Shown here one piece after another: positions 45,320-53,929 of a stretch of 64,000 bases of DNA; position 1 is the stretch's first letter; the number at the start of each line of letters is the position of its first letter. A model generated the notes under the pieces. That model did not search any database. It was not told where the DNA came from and was given only the letters and a program-made list of their open reading frames with translations. The stretch comes from a bacterium. Lineage in GTDB: Bacteria; SZUA-182; DTGQ01. A program made the position numbers and the translations under genes. Where the stretch lies: assembly GCA_040755755.1 (NCBI GenBank), contig JBFLZW010000042.1, positions 21,550-85,549 of the forward strand. Reading direction: 5' to 3'.

Positions 45320-46532
45320 AAGAATATTGATCTTCCTGCTCTTCATCTTTCCGATCATCCTCCCGCCGGAATCGTGGGGGGCCACACCTGCGGAGGTAAA
45401 CTGCCTCCAGTGCCACCGGGATCTGGAAAAAAAGTTTGCTTCCGGAATTGTCCATCAGGCCATCAGGCAGGATAACTGCACTGGCTGCCATAATCCGCAC
45501 ACGGCAAGCTTTCCGCATTTGCTGGTTCGTACGGGAGCTTCGCTCTGCTATCACTGTCATGAGGAGCGGAAAAAGAAATGGCAGGAGATGAAGATGCATG
45601 CACCGCTTCAGCAGGAAGGGTGCCTTGGCTGTCATGATGCCCATGTCTCCTTGTATCGCTTTCTGGTGAAAGCGGATGGGCAGGCACTTTGCTTCCGGTG
45701 TCATCCGGCTGAGGATTTCCGGAAAAAATATGTGCATCAGCCGGTCAAAGAAGGAAAATGCCGGGCGTGCCATGACTCCCATGCCTCGAAAGAAAATTTT
45801 CTCCTCGTTGCTTCGCCCAAAAAAATATGCCTTATCTGTCATGGACAGAAAAACCTGACCGAGCTTCACCAGGGGGTTGACGTTCGCGGCAGCGAATGTA
45901 CGCTCTGCCACAGCCCGCATGCTTCGGGCAGCAGGGGATTGCTCTATGATTTTAGCCACAAGCCGTATCAGGAGCGGCAGTGCCGTCAATGCCATAAGAA
46001 TGAGAAAGAAATGCAAAGAACCTTTGTTGCTCAAGGCGCGAATCTATGCTATACTTGCCACCAGAAAGAGAAGGAGCGATTCCAGGGGGCGTCCCGCAGC
46101 CATATGGCCAGCGGTGACGATGAGTGTGTATATTGTCATACTCCGCATGTCTCCCTGCGAAAAGATCTGACTCGACGGGATGTCAGGACTCTCTGTTTGA
46201 GCTGTCATCCCGGGATGGCAGTCCGGCTGAAGGAGGATGCCGAGAGCTTCAGGCATCCGGAAGTTGTGAAGGGAAACTGCACCAGTTGCCATGATCCCCA
46301 TTCCTCTTCACAAGCAAAATTTTTTAAGGCAAATTCTCTCGAATTATGCACTAAATGTCATGCCAGGCAAAAGAAGGCCAGCCATCCGACAGGAGAGAAA
46401 GCTATCGACCCCAGAGACCGGAAAAGTCCGATCATGTGCGATACCTGCCATGATCCGATGGGGACAAAATTCAAATATTCTTTGCGCCTGGATGGCTCAG
46501 AGGCACTGTGCAAGCAATGTCACAAGAGATGA
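45309..46532 (+). CDS. Secreted multiheme cytochrome c with 16 CXXCH motifs
   Basis: A 407-residue protein from the ATG at 45309, which overlaps the preceding stop by 11 bases and directly opens a signal peptide (RRILIFLLFIFPIILPPESWG). The frame is open much further upstream, but that part lies inside the previous gene. Sixteen CXXCH sites follow, again in doubled-CXXCH repeats with H-x-P-V and N/D-P/A-H contexts. It looks like a soluble partner of the 25-heme lipoprotein. Confidence 0.87.
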   Translation: MLDRRILIFLLFIFPIILPPESWGATPAEVNCLQCHRDLEKKFASGIVHQAIRQDNCTGCHNPHTASFPHLLVRTGASLCYHCHEERKKKWQEMKMHAPLQQEGCLGCHDAHVSLYRFLVKADGQALCFRCHPAEDFRKKYVHQPVKEGKCRACHDSHASKENFLLVASPKKICLICHGQKNLTELHQGVDVRGSECTLCHSPHASGSRGLLYDFSHKPYQERQCRQCHKNEKEMQRTFVAQGANLCYTCHQKEKERFQGASRSHMASGDDECVYCHTPHVSLRKDLTRRDVRTLCLSCHPGMAVRLKEDAESFRHPEVVKGNCTSCHDPHSSSQAKFFKANSLELCTKCHARQKKASHPTGEKAIDPRDRKSPIMCDTCHDPMGTKFKYSLRLDGSEALCKQCHKR

Positions 46533-48061
46533 GCAAGGTCATGGACAGGATGACAGCAGGAATGAGGAAAATTTGGGGAATCTGCCTGGTGAGTATGCTT
46601 TTATTGTCAGGCTGTGGTGCTCTGCTTGCCGGATCACAGAAGCCCTCCCGGTTCCCGGAAGGCACGCTCCGTCTTGCCGTACAGTTTCAGAGTCCGGGCC
46701 ATGAGGAAATCTCTTTCATGGTCCGGGACATTCAGGCCACCCGTGCTGACGGCATGGTGTTTTCCCGGCCTGTTGAGCAGGTTTTGCGGGCAGGATCCGA
46801 GCCGCGTCAGGTGATATTCGAGGTCAGGCTGCCGACCGGAGCTTACCAGAAAATAGGCCTGTGGTTCGCTGATGCGGCTCTTCACCAGCCCTCGGCTGAT
46901 ATTCCCCTCGATGTTCCCCAGGAATATACTTTTTTGGACCTTCCCGTACTGATACACCCGCAGGGAACTGTCGAGGCGCATATTAACCTCGAGGTAAGGT
47001 CTCAAAGCAGGGGCAAGAATGCGGCGACCGGTACCGGAGAAAGGATGCTGTTTTCCGCCAGACTGACCCACGGGAAAAAAACGGCAGCTCTGAAGTCTCT
47101 GATGCTGTATGTTACCAACACGGCGGATAATACCGTCTCGGTCCTGGACCGGGTCAATAACTCGCTGGTTTCGGTGATTCAGGTGGGGAAACGTCCGCAG
47201 GGAATCGTGGTCAATGAGCGGGGCACCTATGCTTACGTGGCCAATGCAGGCTCCACTACGGTTTCAGTCATCGATACCATGACCAGCGAGGTGGAAGACA
47301 CTATTGACCTGCCGCTCGCCATTCATCCTTCCGGTATAACCATCACTCCTGATGGCAGGTATGTGTTCACCGCCAACAGGGAGAGCGATAACGTGACCAT
47401 GATCGACACCGATCTGAAAAAGTCGATCGATACCTTCGGAGTCGGTCATAAGCCGTTTGATCTTGCGGTCAGTCCCTGCGGACAGTGGCTGTATGTCACC
47501 AACCAGGGCTCCCGTGACCTTTACATTGTCAGTATTGAAAGCCGCAAACTGGTGGACAGGGTCCCGGTGCAGGCGGAAAGCGGAGGGATAGCGGTGGCAG
47601 AGGTCAGCTTTTCGCAGGACCGTCTTTTTATCGCCGATTCCGGATCTTCGGCAGTCCAGGTGTTTGATATTGATCTTGATGCATTACAGAAACAGGAGCG
47701 GGGCGGAAAAAGTCAGTTTTCTCCCGGGCATTCGGTGAAAAAATCTTTCCTGCTTCAGGGGGAGTATAGTCCCTCCCGTCTCGTTCTGGATGAAGAGCGG
47801 GGGAAGCTGTATGTCGCCAATCGGAAAGATAATTCGGTCAGCAGTTTTTCTGTTGCCTCGAACTCGTTGAATATTCAGGAGAATCGATATCAGGTAGGCC
47901 GCAATCCGACAGGGTTGGCTCTTGACAGCGCGCGAAATTACCTTTATGTTGTTAATAGTGCAGAAGACAGCCTTTCAATTATCGATCTGCGTCAGGAACG
48001 TGTTGTTGAGTCGATCAGAGTTGGAAGAGAACCGTTTGGAGTGGACTTGATTCGAAAATAA
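46529..48061 (+). CDS. YVTN-type beta-propeller lipoprotein
   Basis: A 510-residue protein. ATG at 46529 overlaps the preceding stop (ATGA); later in-frame ATGs up to 46562 are also possible. The lipobox is LLLSGC. Residues about 30-180 form a separate domain. A seven-bladed YVTN propeller follows (LYVTNTADNTVSVLDRVNN; AYVANAGSTTVSVIDTMTS; LYVTNQGSRDLYIVSIES; LYVVNSAEDSLSIIDLRQE). Such propellers are common scaffold proteins near multiheme cytochromes. No hemes. Confidence 0.87.
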   Translation: MSKVMDRMTAGMRKIWGICLVSMLLLSGCGALLAGSQKPSRFPEGTLRLAVQFQSPGHEEISFMVRDIQATRADGMVFSRPVEQVLRAGSEPRQVIFEVRLPTGAYQKIGLWFADAALHQPSADIPLDVPQEYTFLDLPVLIHPQGTVEAHINLEVRSQSRGKNAATGTGERMLFSARLTHGKKTAALKSLMLYVTNTADNTVSVLDRVNNSLVSVIQVGKRPQGIVVNERGTYAYVANAGSTTVSVIDTMTSEVEDTIDLPLAIHPSGITITPDGRYVFTANRESDNVTMIDTDLKKSIDTFGVGHKPFDLAVSPCGQWLYVTNQGSRDLYIVSIESRKLVDRVPVQAESGGIAVAEVSFSQDRLFIADSGSSAVQVFDIDLDALQKQERGGKSQFSPGHSVKKSFLLQGEYSPSRLVLDEERGKLYVANRKDNSVSSFSVASNSLNIQENRYQVGRNPTGLALDSARNYLYVVNSAEDSLSIIDLRQERVVESIRVGREPFGVDLIRK

Positions 48062-48121
48062 TCGAAAATAGTCCGGAACGATGAAGCCACAGGAGAATAT
48101 CGAGAGGAGAGAAAGGTAAAG

Positions 48122-49033
48122 TTGAGCAGGACCGGGAAGGGCAGATTTCAGAAGTCAGGGGCTGGGTTGTTCGCAGGCGTGTTTCTCCTCATTTGTGGCT
48201 GGACAACCATGCTGTCTGCCGCCCCTGATACGAGCACAAAGAAAAATCCTCATCAGGAGAGTATTCAATCCTTTCAGGAAAGCTGTCGCGGGTGTCATTC
48301 CTCCGATCCCCTGAAGATGAGTCAGCAGGCGCTCGATACGGTCAATTTCGAGCGGAGCAAGGAACAATGCAGAACCTGCCATACCATTCCCCGAAGCTGT
48401 AATCTGATATCCACGAGGACATCGACCCGAATCCTCAAATCTCAACTCCAGTACCTGGGGCTTCCTCTGGTATCGGAGTCCATCCATTGTGCAAGCTGCC
48501 ACGTTTTCCATGATCAGAAGGGCCGGAAGGAAGCAAACGATCGTAAGCTCAACGGCCTTTATCCCAACTTCTGGTTCCGCGCCCAGCAGATTGAACCGCA
48601 CCAGGCAAATGTATTCTGTCAGCTCTGCCATGAAGGGGAACCGGAACCTTCGACCCCTGAGCGGAAAGCTGACCCGAAAATCAGATTCAAGGGAGATCGG
48701 GTAGCTGTCTGTACCCAGTGTCACGATGGGAAAAAGGCGCGGGCGGATAACCATCCGGTCCGTGTTGCCCCCACCAAGGAAAAGGGAGTCAATGTCCCTG
48801 AGACCTTCCCATTGAGCGATGGAAAGGTGACCTGCATCACCTGCCATCTGATGCCCTGCCTGGGTGGAAAAATTGAAAAGAACCTTTTACGGGGCGGCCC
48901 GTATGAAAAAAGGGTCGATATCTGTCTTACCTGCCATATGAAGGAACGCTATCAGGCGGTCAATCCGCACATTCAGGTTGATGAGCAAGGTAAGATAATG
49001 AAAAATAAGTGTTTATATTGTCATATTATTTAG
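48122..49033 (+). CDS. Secreted octaheme cytochrome c
   Basis: A 303-residue protein from TTG at 48122, preceded by AGAAAGG. A signal peptide (GAGLFAGVFLLICGWTTMLSAA) is followed by eight CXXCH motifs: CRGCH, CRTCH, CASCH, CQLCH, CTQCH, CITCH, CLTCH and CLYCH. The last one is three residues from the C-terminus. The C-terminal half (ADNHPV, KEKGVNVPETFPL, LRGGPYEKRVDICLTCH) is clearly paralogous to the next gene. Confidence 0.88.
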   Translation: MSRTGKGRFQKSGAGLFAGVFLLICGWTTMLSAAPDTSTKKNPHQESIQSFQESCRGCHSSDPLKMSQQALDTVNFERSKEQCRTCHTIPRSCNLISTRTSTRILKSQLQYLGLPLVSESIHCASCHVFHDQKGRKEANDRKLNGLYPNFWFRAQQIEPHQANVFCQLCHEGEPEPSTPERKADPKIRFKGDRVAVCTQCHDGKKARADNHPVRVAPTKEKGVNVPETFPLSDGKVTCITCHLMPCLGGKIEKNLLRGGPYEKRVDICLTCHMKERYQAVNPHIQVDEQGKIMKNKCLYCHII

Positions 49034-49047
49034 GTTGAAGGTGAAGG

Positions 49048-50766
49048 ATGGTTAAAGTTCTCTGCTGGTTGTGGGTTGTGTCCCTGATTTCAGGGATGCC
49101 GGGTATCTATTCTGTTCAGGCAGCATCTAGCCGGTCAGTGCATGCTGATCCGCAAAATCTGACCGGCACCAATTGTCTGGATTGCCATATGCAAAAGCCA
49201 CCCGCTCCCGGCACGGCCAGGGAAGAAATCTGGAGCGGCATTGATCCCCGCTCCAGTCAAAAATGCCTTCGGTGTCATGCCGAAGATGTCCCCCCAAGCT
49301 GCAAGCTCAGCTCATCGAAGGAAGTAAGTGCGAGTTTACTTGGTCAGATTCCAAAATTTCCTCTGCCTCTTCTGCAAAATCAGATTGGCTGTCCAAGCTG
49401 CCATATCACTCACCTGGTGCCGGAAAAAGAGAAAAACCCCTTCCTGCTGCGGAAGGAGCATCAGGCTTTTCTCAAGATGGCTGAAAGCATCAATCCCCAT
49501 AAATCGGGCATATTCTGCTTTCAGTGCCATGAGAAAGAGCCCCGTCCGGGGGATAAGGAGCTTCATCTGAAGTCCGGAGGAAATTCCGTCCAGGTGTGCA
49601 GGAGTTGTCATGACAACAAACGGGCCAAGGCGGACAATCACCCCGTAGGTATCATTCCATCCAAAGAGCGGGGGGTAAAAGTTCCGGAAAAATTCCCGCT
49701 GAAAGAGGGAAAACTTGCCTGTATAACCTGCCATCAGATGCCCTGCCAGGGAAAGACGGAAAGCCTTTTCTTTCTCCGTGGGGGGCCGTATCAGAGGCGG
49801 ATCGATACCTGCCTGGTCTGCCATGTAAGGGAGCAGTATGAAAAGATCAATCCCCACGACCAGGTTACCGAGGCCGGGGAAATCCGTGAGGACCGGTGCC
49901 TGTTTTGTCACGACATCAACAAGGAAAACGCTGCCGGGCTGGCCTTCAAGTTCAAGGCCCCCTTCAAGTTTTACTGTCTCGGCTGTCATCCGATCAGTGT
50001 CGAGAAGCACCCGTTCGGCGCACATCACACCGGACGGCAGTTGCATACTATCTGGGAGGACCTCAAACCTTCGGAGAGGATCGAGCTTTCTCAGCAGGAG
50101 CGGTTCAAGATGTTTCCCATCAGCATCAGCGGGCAAATCATGTGCACTACCTGTCATAATCCTCACGATGTCCGCAAAGGCCCGAAGCTGCGCATCAACG
50201 ATGTCAATAAGAGCTGTCGGCAGTGCCATTATAAGAAGTATGGCCAGATAACCCGGACAGATCTGTCTTCATCCGGCCAGTGGGCCCGGAAACAGGATGC
50301 CCAGGCTCCTTCTCCTGTCCAGGAGACTCCCACGCAAAATGATCTTGACCCGGACAAGGAGGATAAAGTACCATTTGGATACAGGGCATCTCTCAGCTAT
50401 TACTGCATCGGCTGTCATGCCAATAAAGAGACGAATCATCCATACGGAATCGTCCATACCGGTAAATTCGTCAAGCGGTTCTGGGCAAACAAGTTGTCGA
50501 AGGGTGCGATTAATGCCCCTGTAGGTGCTCAGGGCATTGAGAGCAAAGGCGTTGAGAGCAGTGACAGTCTGGATATCCAGATTTTTCCCTTGACCCTGAG
50601 TGGACAAATCGGCTGTTTTACATGCCATGACCCCCATAACGGGGCGAAAGGGCCAAAATTGCGGGTTGAATCGAAAGAAAGGCTGTGCACTCTCTGCCAT
50701 CCGAATCGGGCTGGAATTATCGAAAAATACCTGAGGGAGAATCCGGGGCAGGAAAGGCAAAAGTAG
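49048..50766 (+). CDS. Secreted multiheme cytochrome c with 14 CXXCH motifs
   Basis: A 572-residue protein with a signal peptide (LCWLWVVSLISGMPGIYSVQ). The first eight heme sites align with the octaheme neighbour (ADNHPV, KERGVKVPEKFPL, LRGGPYQRRIDTCLVCH). A C-terminal extension adds six hemes in two copies of a three-heme unit (YCLGCH or YCIGCH, HPFGAHHTG or HPYGIVHTG, SGQIMCTTCH or SGQIGCFTCH, KGPKLR). It is therefore a duplicated and extended version of the upstream gene, 15 bases away. Confidence 0.88.
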   Translation: MVKVLCWLWVVSLISGMPGIYSVQAASSRSVHADPQNLTGTNCLDCHMQKPPAPGTAREEIWSGIDPRSSQKCLRCHAEDVPPSCKLSSSKEVSASLLGQIPKFPLPLLQNQIGCPSCHITHLVPEKEKNPFLLRKEHQAFLKMAESINPHKSGIFCFQCHEKEPRPGDKELHLKSGGNSVQVCRSCHDNKRAKADNHPVGIIPSKERGVKVPEKFPLKEGKLACITCHQMPCQGKTESLFFLRGGPYQRRIDTCLVCHVREQYEKINPHDQVTEAGEIREDRCLFCHDINKENAAGLAFKFKAPFKFYCLGCHPISVEKHPFGAHHTGRQLHTIWEDLKPSERIELSQQERFKMFPISISGQIMCTTCHNPHDVRKGPKLRINDVNKSCRQCHYKKYGQITRTDLSSSGQWARKQDAQAPSPVQETPTQNDLDPDKEDKVPFGYRASLSYYCIGCHANKETNHPYGIVHTGKFVKRFWANKLSKGAINAPVGAQGIESKGVESSDSLDIQIFPLTLSGQIGCFTCHDPHNGAKGPKLRVESKERLCTLCHPNRAGIIEKYLRENPGQERQK

Positions 50767-50868
50767 GGTAAAGGCAAGACAAAAACCGAAAAGGAGCCTA
50801 TGAGAAGTATGCGGCCAGGTGGAGCGTGCGGGTGCCCGGTTAATTTTTATTTGCCTTTTCTTTGAGAC

Positions 50869-50887
50869 TATGTTATTAAATAACATA
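50869..50887. promoter_or_regulatory. 19-base palindrome, candidate operator
   Basis: TATGTTATT-A-AATAACATA is perfectly palindromic and lies in the 249-base gap before the cytochrome b module, about 130 bases upstream of its first start. Size and symmetry suit a homodimeric regulator. No matching regulator is known to me. Confidence 0.4.
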
Positions 50888-50930
50888 AATACCCCCGGCT
50901 TACAGAATAGTATCCCATATCTGCGAATAA

Positions 50931-50947
50931 GAGCTTCGTTGAAGCTC
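50931..50947. repeat. Hairpin upstream of the cytochrome b module
   Basis: GAGCTTC-GTT-GAAGCTC, 7-base arms and a 3-base loop, about 70 bases before the start at 51016. No strong T-run follows directly (AAACATAG). It may be a leader hairpin or an operator. Confidence 0.35.
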
Positions 50948-51015
50948 AAACATAGTGTCGCCTTTTTATGCTATTTTAAATCCATAACTCATCAAAACAA
51001 TAGGAGTCCGTCCCC

Positions 51016-52170
51016 ATGGCAGATAAAAGAGTTCCTCAGTTCGCTTTCCTGCTTATAGTCCTATGTTTCATGATCTTCGTTTGCCTCTCCTGGAGCCCCC
51101 GATCTGCACGGGCAGCAGATCAGGAGAACTGCATGCTGTGCCACCGATATTCCGGCCTTGGATGCTTCGACAAGGAAACGGGAGCTAAAAGGATATTCTA
51201 CGTGAGCGAGGGGCTCTACCGGAATACCGTTCATACCGGCGTTCTGTGCAGTCACTGCCACATGGATGTTACCGAGGTTCCCCATAAGCCGGCCAAAAAA
51301 GTTAACTGCGGGACTCAGTGTCATGTCAAGGATCCTTCCACCAACAAAGATTTTTCCCACAAGATCGTGGTCGATGAGTTTAAAAAGAGTGTCCACGGCA
51401 AGTCACCTCTCTTCACTTTTGAGGATGGGCAGCCGCGATGTAAATACTGTCATACCAACCCTCTGTATTCACCCCTGAAAGGAATCATGGCCCAGAAACC
51501 GGGGTGTGAATCCGAAGCCCTGGCCAGATGCGTGGCCTGCCACGAAAAAAGCCCCTGGGCCAGCAGGTTCTTGAAACATTTCGCTTCCCGGACCGCTCCG
51601 CGATGGGATAAAAAACAGATCGTCGATCTTTGCAATAACTGCCATGCGGATAAAAAGCTGATGCAGGGTTTTGGGCTTGAAAGCACGGAAAACTTCAAAC
51701 AGTCCTTCCATTGGCGAAACGTGAAATACGAAGCTGAAAACGGCGCTGACTGCATAACTTGTCATGGCCCGCAGAAACTGGGCTTCTCAGCTCATGCGAT
51801 TTTGGCGGTGGATGATCCGAAGTCCGCGCTTTTCATCGATAATCGCACCAAAACCTGCGGCCAGGAAGGGTGTCATACAGGAGCCAACAAATTTTTCGCA
51901 TCGGGTGCGGTTCACGCTACCGGCGTAAAGACAGCCCTGCTGGAAAAGCAATTGCGGGATGAGGGAGAAGATTTGACGCCGGAGGCGAAGAAGAAGCTGC
52001 GGGCTAAAATTGATGATACCAGTATGACCAAGCTGCAAATAACTATCATCTGGGGTATCAAGACCTTCTACAAGATAATGATCGTTTTGGTTGGTGGTTT
52101 TATGTTCATCCATCAGCTGCTGGACTTGAGAATAACTTTGAAAGAGAGAAGAGAAGGGAGGCATCATTAA
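51016..52170 (+). CDS. Membrane-anchored multiheme cytochrome c (cytochrome b partner)
   Basis: A 384-residue protein with AGGAG before the ATG, an N-terminal signal (FLLIVLCFMIFVCLSW) and a C-terminal transmembrane helix (MIVLVGGFMFIHQLLDL). Six CXXCH sites are present (CMLCH, CSHCH, CKYCH, CVACH, CNNCH, CITCH), plus CGTQCH and CGQEGCH. The histidine in the C-terminal helix could help bind a heme. Two bases separate it from the cytochrome b gene, so it probably takes electrons from that subunit. Confidence 0.88.
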   Translation: MADKRVPQFAFLLIVLCFMIFVCLSWSPRSARAADQENCMLCHRYSGLGCFDKETGAKRIFYVSEGLYRNTVHTGVLCSHCHMDVTEVPHKPAKKVNCGTQCHVKDPSTNKDFSHKIVVDEFKKSVHGKSPLFTFEDGQPRCKYCHTNPLYSPLKGIMAQKPGCESEALARCVACHEKSPWASRFLKHFASRTAPRWDKKQIVDLCNNCHADKKLMQGFGLESTENFKQSFHWRNVKYEAENGADCITCHGPQKLGFSAHAILAVDDPKSALFIDNRTKTCGQEGCHTGANKFFASGAVHATGVKTALLEKQLRDEGEDLTPEAKKKLRAKIDDTSMTKLQITIIWGIKTFYKIMIVLVGGFMFIHQLLDLRITLKERREGRHH

Positions 52171-52171
52171 C

Positions 52172-52966
52172 ATGGCGAAGAAATGGGGCAGAAGAGCTGA
52201 AGATCAGGAATACTTTCCGCGCCTTTTGCGGGCGGAAGTTTGGCAGCATAATATTGTCTGGATCTGTTTTGTTCTCCTGGTAGCTACCGGAATGATGTCG
52301 TTGATACCGACTGACTGGGTAACGGCCATGTTTGGCAGATATACCGGCCCGGTATATTATTACCGCCATGTCGCTCATCTTATCCTGGCCGCCCTTTTAA
52401 TTTTCGGCTCTGTCTGGCATCTTGCCTACGGAGCATTCACCAAGCCGGGAAGACAGATGCTGCTCGATATGATTCCCAACCTGACGGATGCGATCCAGAT
52501 GAAGCAGAACATCCAATACATGCTCGGCATGACCGATGAAAAGCCGAAATTCGACCGTTTCGATTACCGGGAAAAGATGGAGTATATCTTTGGGCTGATC
52601 GGTACAACGGTCATCTGTGTCACCGGTGTGGTAATGACCTTTGAACAGTTATTTCCCAGGTTTCTGGTCGATGTCTGCGGTACCGTCCATCTGTGCGAAG
52701 CTACCCTGGCCAGTATCACCATTTCGATCTGGCATTTTTACGGGGTACACTGGAAACCGGGTAAATTCCCCCAGGACACCTCATGGATCGATGGGCTGGT
52801 AAGCATGGAGCATTTAAAACATGAACATCCTCTCCAGTGGGAGCGGGTGATGAAGGAGCGACAAATGGCCAAGGAAGGATTGAAAGGTGCCTCCTCAGCA
52901 GCTACCTCATGGGGTGGGCAGCACGATCATCATCATAACAACACGTTGGAAGCGGAGGAGGAATAA
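52172..52966 (+). CDS. Inner-membrane cytochrome b subunit (quinol oxidising)
   Basis: A 264-residue protein with four transmembrane helices, starting near 28, 64, 138 and 178. Candidate heme b ligands are H66/H69 and H83 in YYYRHVAHLILA and VWHLAYG, and H173, H188 and H193 in TVHLCEA and IWHFYGVHW. The pattern matches the di-heme cytochrome b561/formate dehydrogenase gamma family. It would oxidise menaquinol and pass electrons to the flanking cytochromes. The tail is histidine-rich (GQHDHHHNN). GGGAGG precedes the start. Confidence 0.88.
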   Translation: MAKKWGRRAEDQEYFPRLLRAEVWQHNIVWICFVLLVATGMMSLIPTDWVTAMFGRYTGPVYYYRHVAHLILAALLIFGSVWHLAYGAFTKPGRQMLLDMIPNLTDAIQMKQNIQYMLGMTDEKPKFDRFDYREKMEYIFGLIGTTVICVTGVVMTFEQLFPRFLVDVCGTVHLCEATLASITISIWHFYGVHWKPGKFPQDTSWIDGLVSMEHLKHEHPLQWERVMKERQMAKEGLKGASSAATSWGGQHDHHHNNTLEAEEE

Positions 52967-52969
52967 GCA

Positions 52970-53929
52970 ATGGGGCTCAAAGGTCGAGGAAATGTGGCGA
53001 AGGCCATCAGCGGTATATCGGCAATATTCCTGGTAATATCCCTGCTCATGATGATAAAGGTGTTCTTTTTCCCCAAAAAAGGGGTCCAGCATGGTGCCCC
53101 GGTTGTCGAATTTGAGAAGGTAAAACCGGCAACCGCCCCTCAGGAGGCTCCTGAAATCAAGCTCGCCAATAAGGATGTCTTTTCCAATATTCTCAAAACA
53201 AAGACTTATTCTCAAATGGAGCATTTTCATAATATCGATAATACCCTGGATATCAAAAAGCGGGTCCCAACGCTCTGCCTGATCTGTCATGGAAATTATC
53301 CTCATAGTAAAAACAAGGAAGTGCGGGCGCTGTACAATATGCATACCTATTTTTGCGCCTGTGAAACCTGTCACCTCCGCTCTCAGAAAGTTGTCTTCAC
53401 CTGGTTTGACAACTATACCGGCGAGCAGATTCCGGAGATCAAGGAGCGGGTTCCCGATGGGGCCTATGCTGGAAATTATGGAGCCAGAATTGTACCCTGC
53501 CTGCTGGATAAAATTGGAAAACACCGAAGGCTCGATCAGCCGATTTCCGAGGAGTATGCAAAAGAGTATTTAAAACTCTGGGCCCAGTATACCTACGATC
53601 AGCAATCTCAGGCCAAGGCCGAAGCACATAAAGGACTGGCTCAGGAGCCTGTTACCTGTACGGAGTGTCACCGGAGGAGAAATCCCTATCTGGACTTCAA
53701 GGCGCTCGGATATCCTCAGCATCTGTGTGACGAGTTCACCGGAACGGAAGTTGCCGGGATGGTGGCTAAATATAAATCTCTGAAGCTGCCCACCATGTTT
53801 CGACCGGAAAATATCATCGAGGGTAAGGAAAATTTGAAGGAAGGCAAGATTCCTCTTCCGGTGGAAAGTCAAGAGGGCGGCTTTGTGGATGAGAGCGGCG
53901 CTGTTGGCGAGAGTGGTGTGAAGGAATGA
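52970..53929 (+). CDS. Membrane-anchored triheme cytochrome c
   Basis: A 319-residue protein. A single N-terminal transmembrane anchor (ISAIFLVISLLMMIKVFF) is followed by a periplasmic domain with CLICH, CETCH (in CACETCH) and CTECH. The heme density is low, so another cofactor or a docking role is possible. The gene is 3 bases after the cytochrome b gene and its stop overlaps the next NHL start (ATGA). Probably part of the quinol dehydrogenase complex. Confidence 0.85.
   Translation: MGLKGRGNVAKAISGISAIFLVISLLMMIKVFFFPKKGVQHGAPVVEFEKVKPATAPQEAPEIKLANKDVFSNILKTKTYSQMEHFHNIDNTLDIKKRVPTLCLICHGNYPHSKNKEVRALYNMHTYFCACETCHLRSQKVVFTWFDNYTGEQIPEIKERVPDGAYAGNYGARIVPCLLDKIGKHRRLDQPISEEYAKEYLKLWAQYTYDQQSQAKAEAHKGLAQEPVTCTECHRRRNPYLDFKALGYPQHLCDEFTGTEVAGMVAKYKSLKLPTMFRPENIIEGKENLKEGKIPLPVESQEGGFVDESGAVGESGVKE

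Noticed and set aside
43295..46532. Regular short repeats suggestive of a CRISPR-like array
   Set aside because: The periodicity comes from coding repeats around CXXCH motifs; units are not identical and lie in frame inside proteins.
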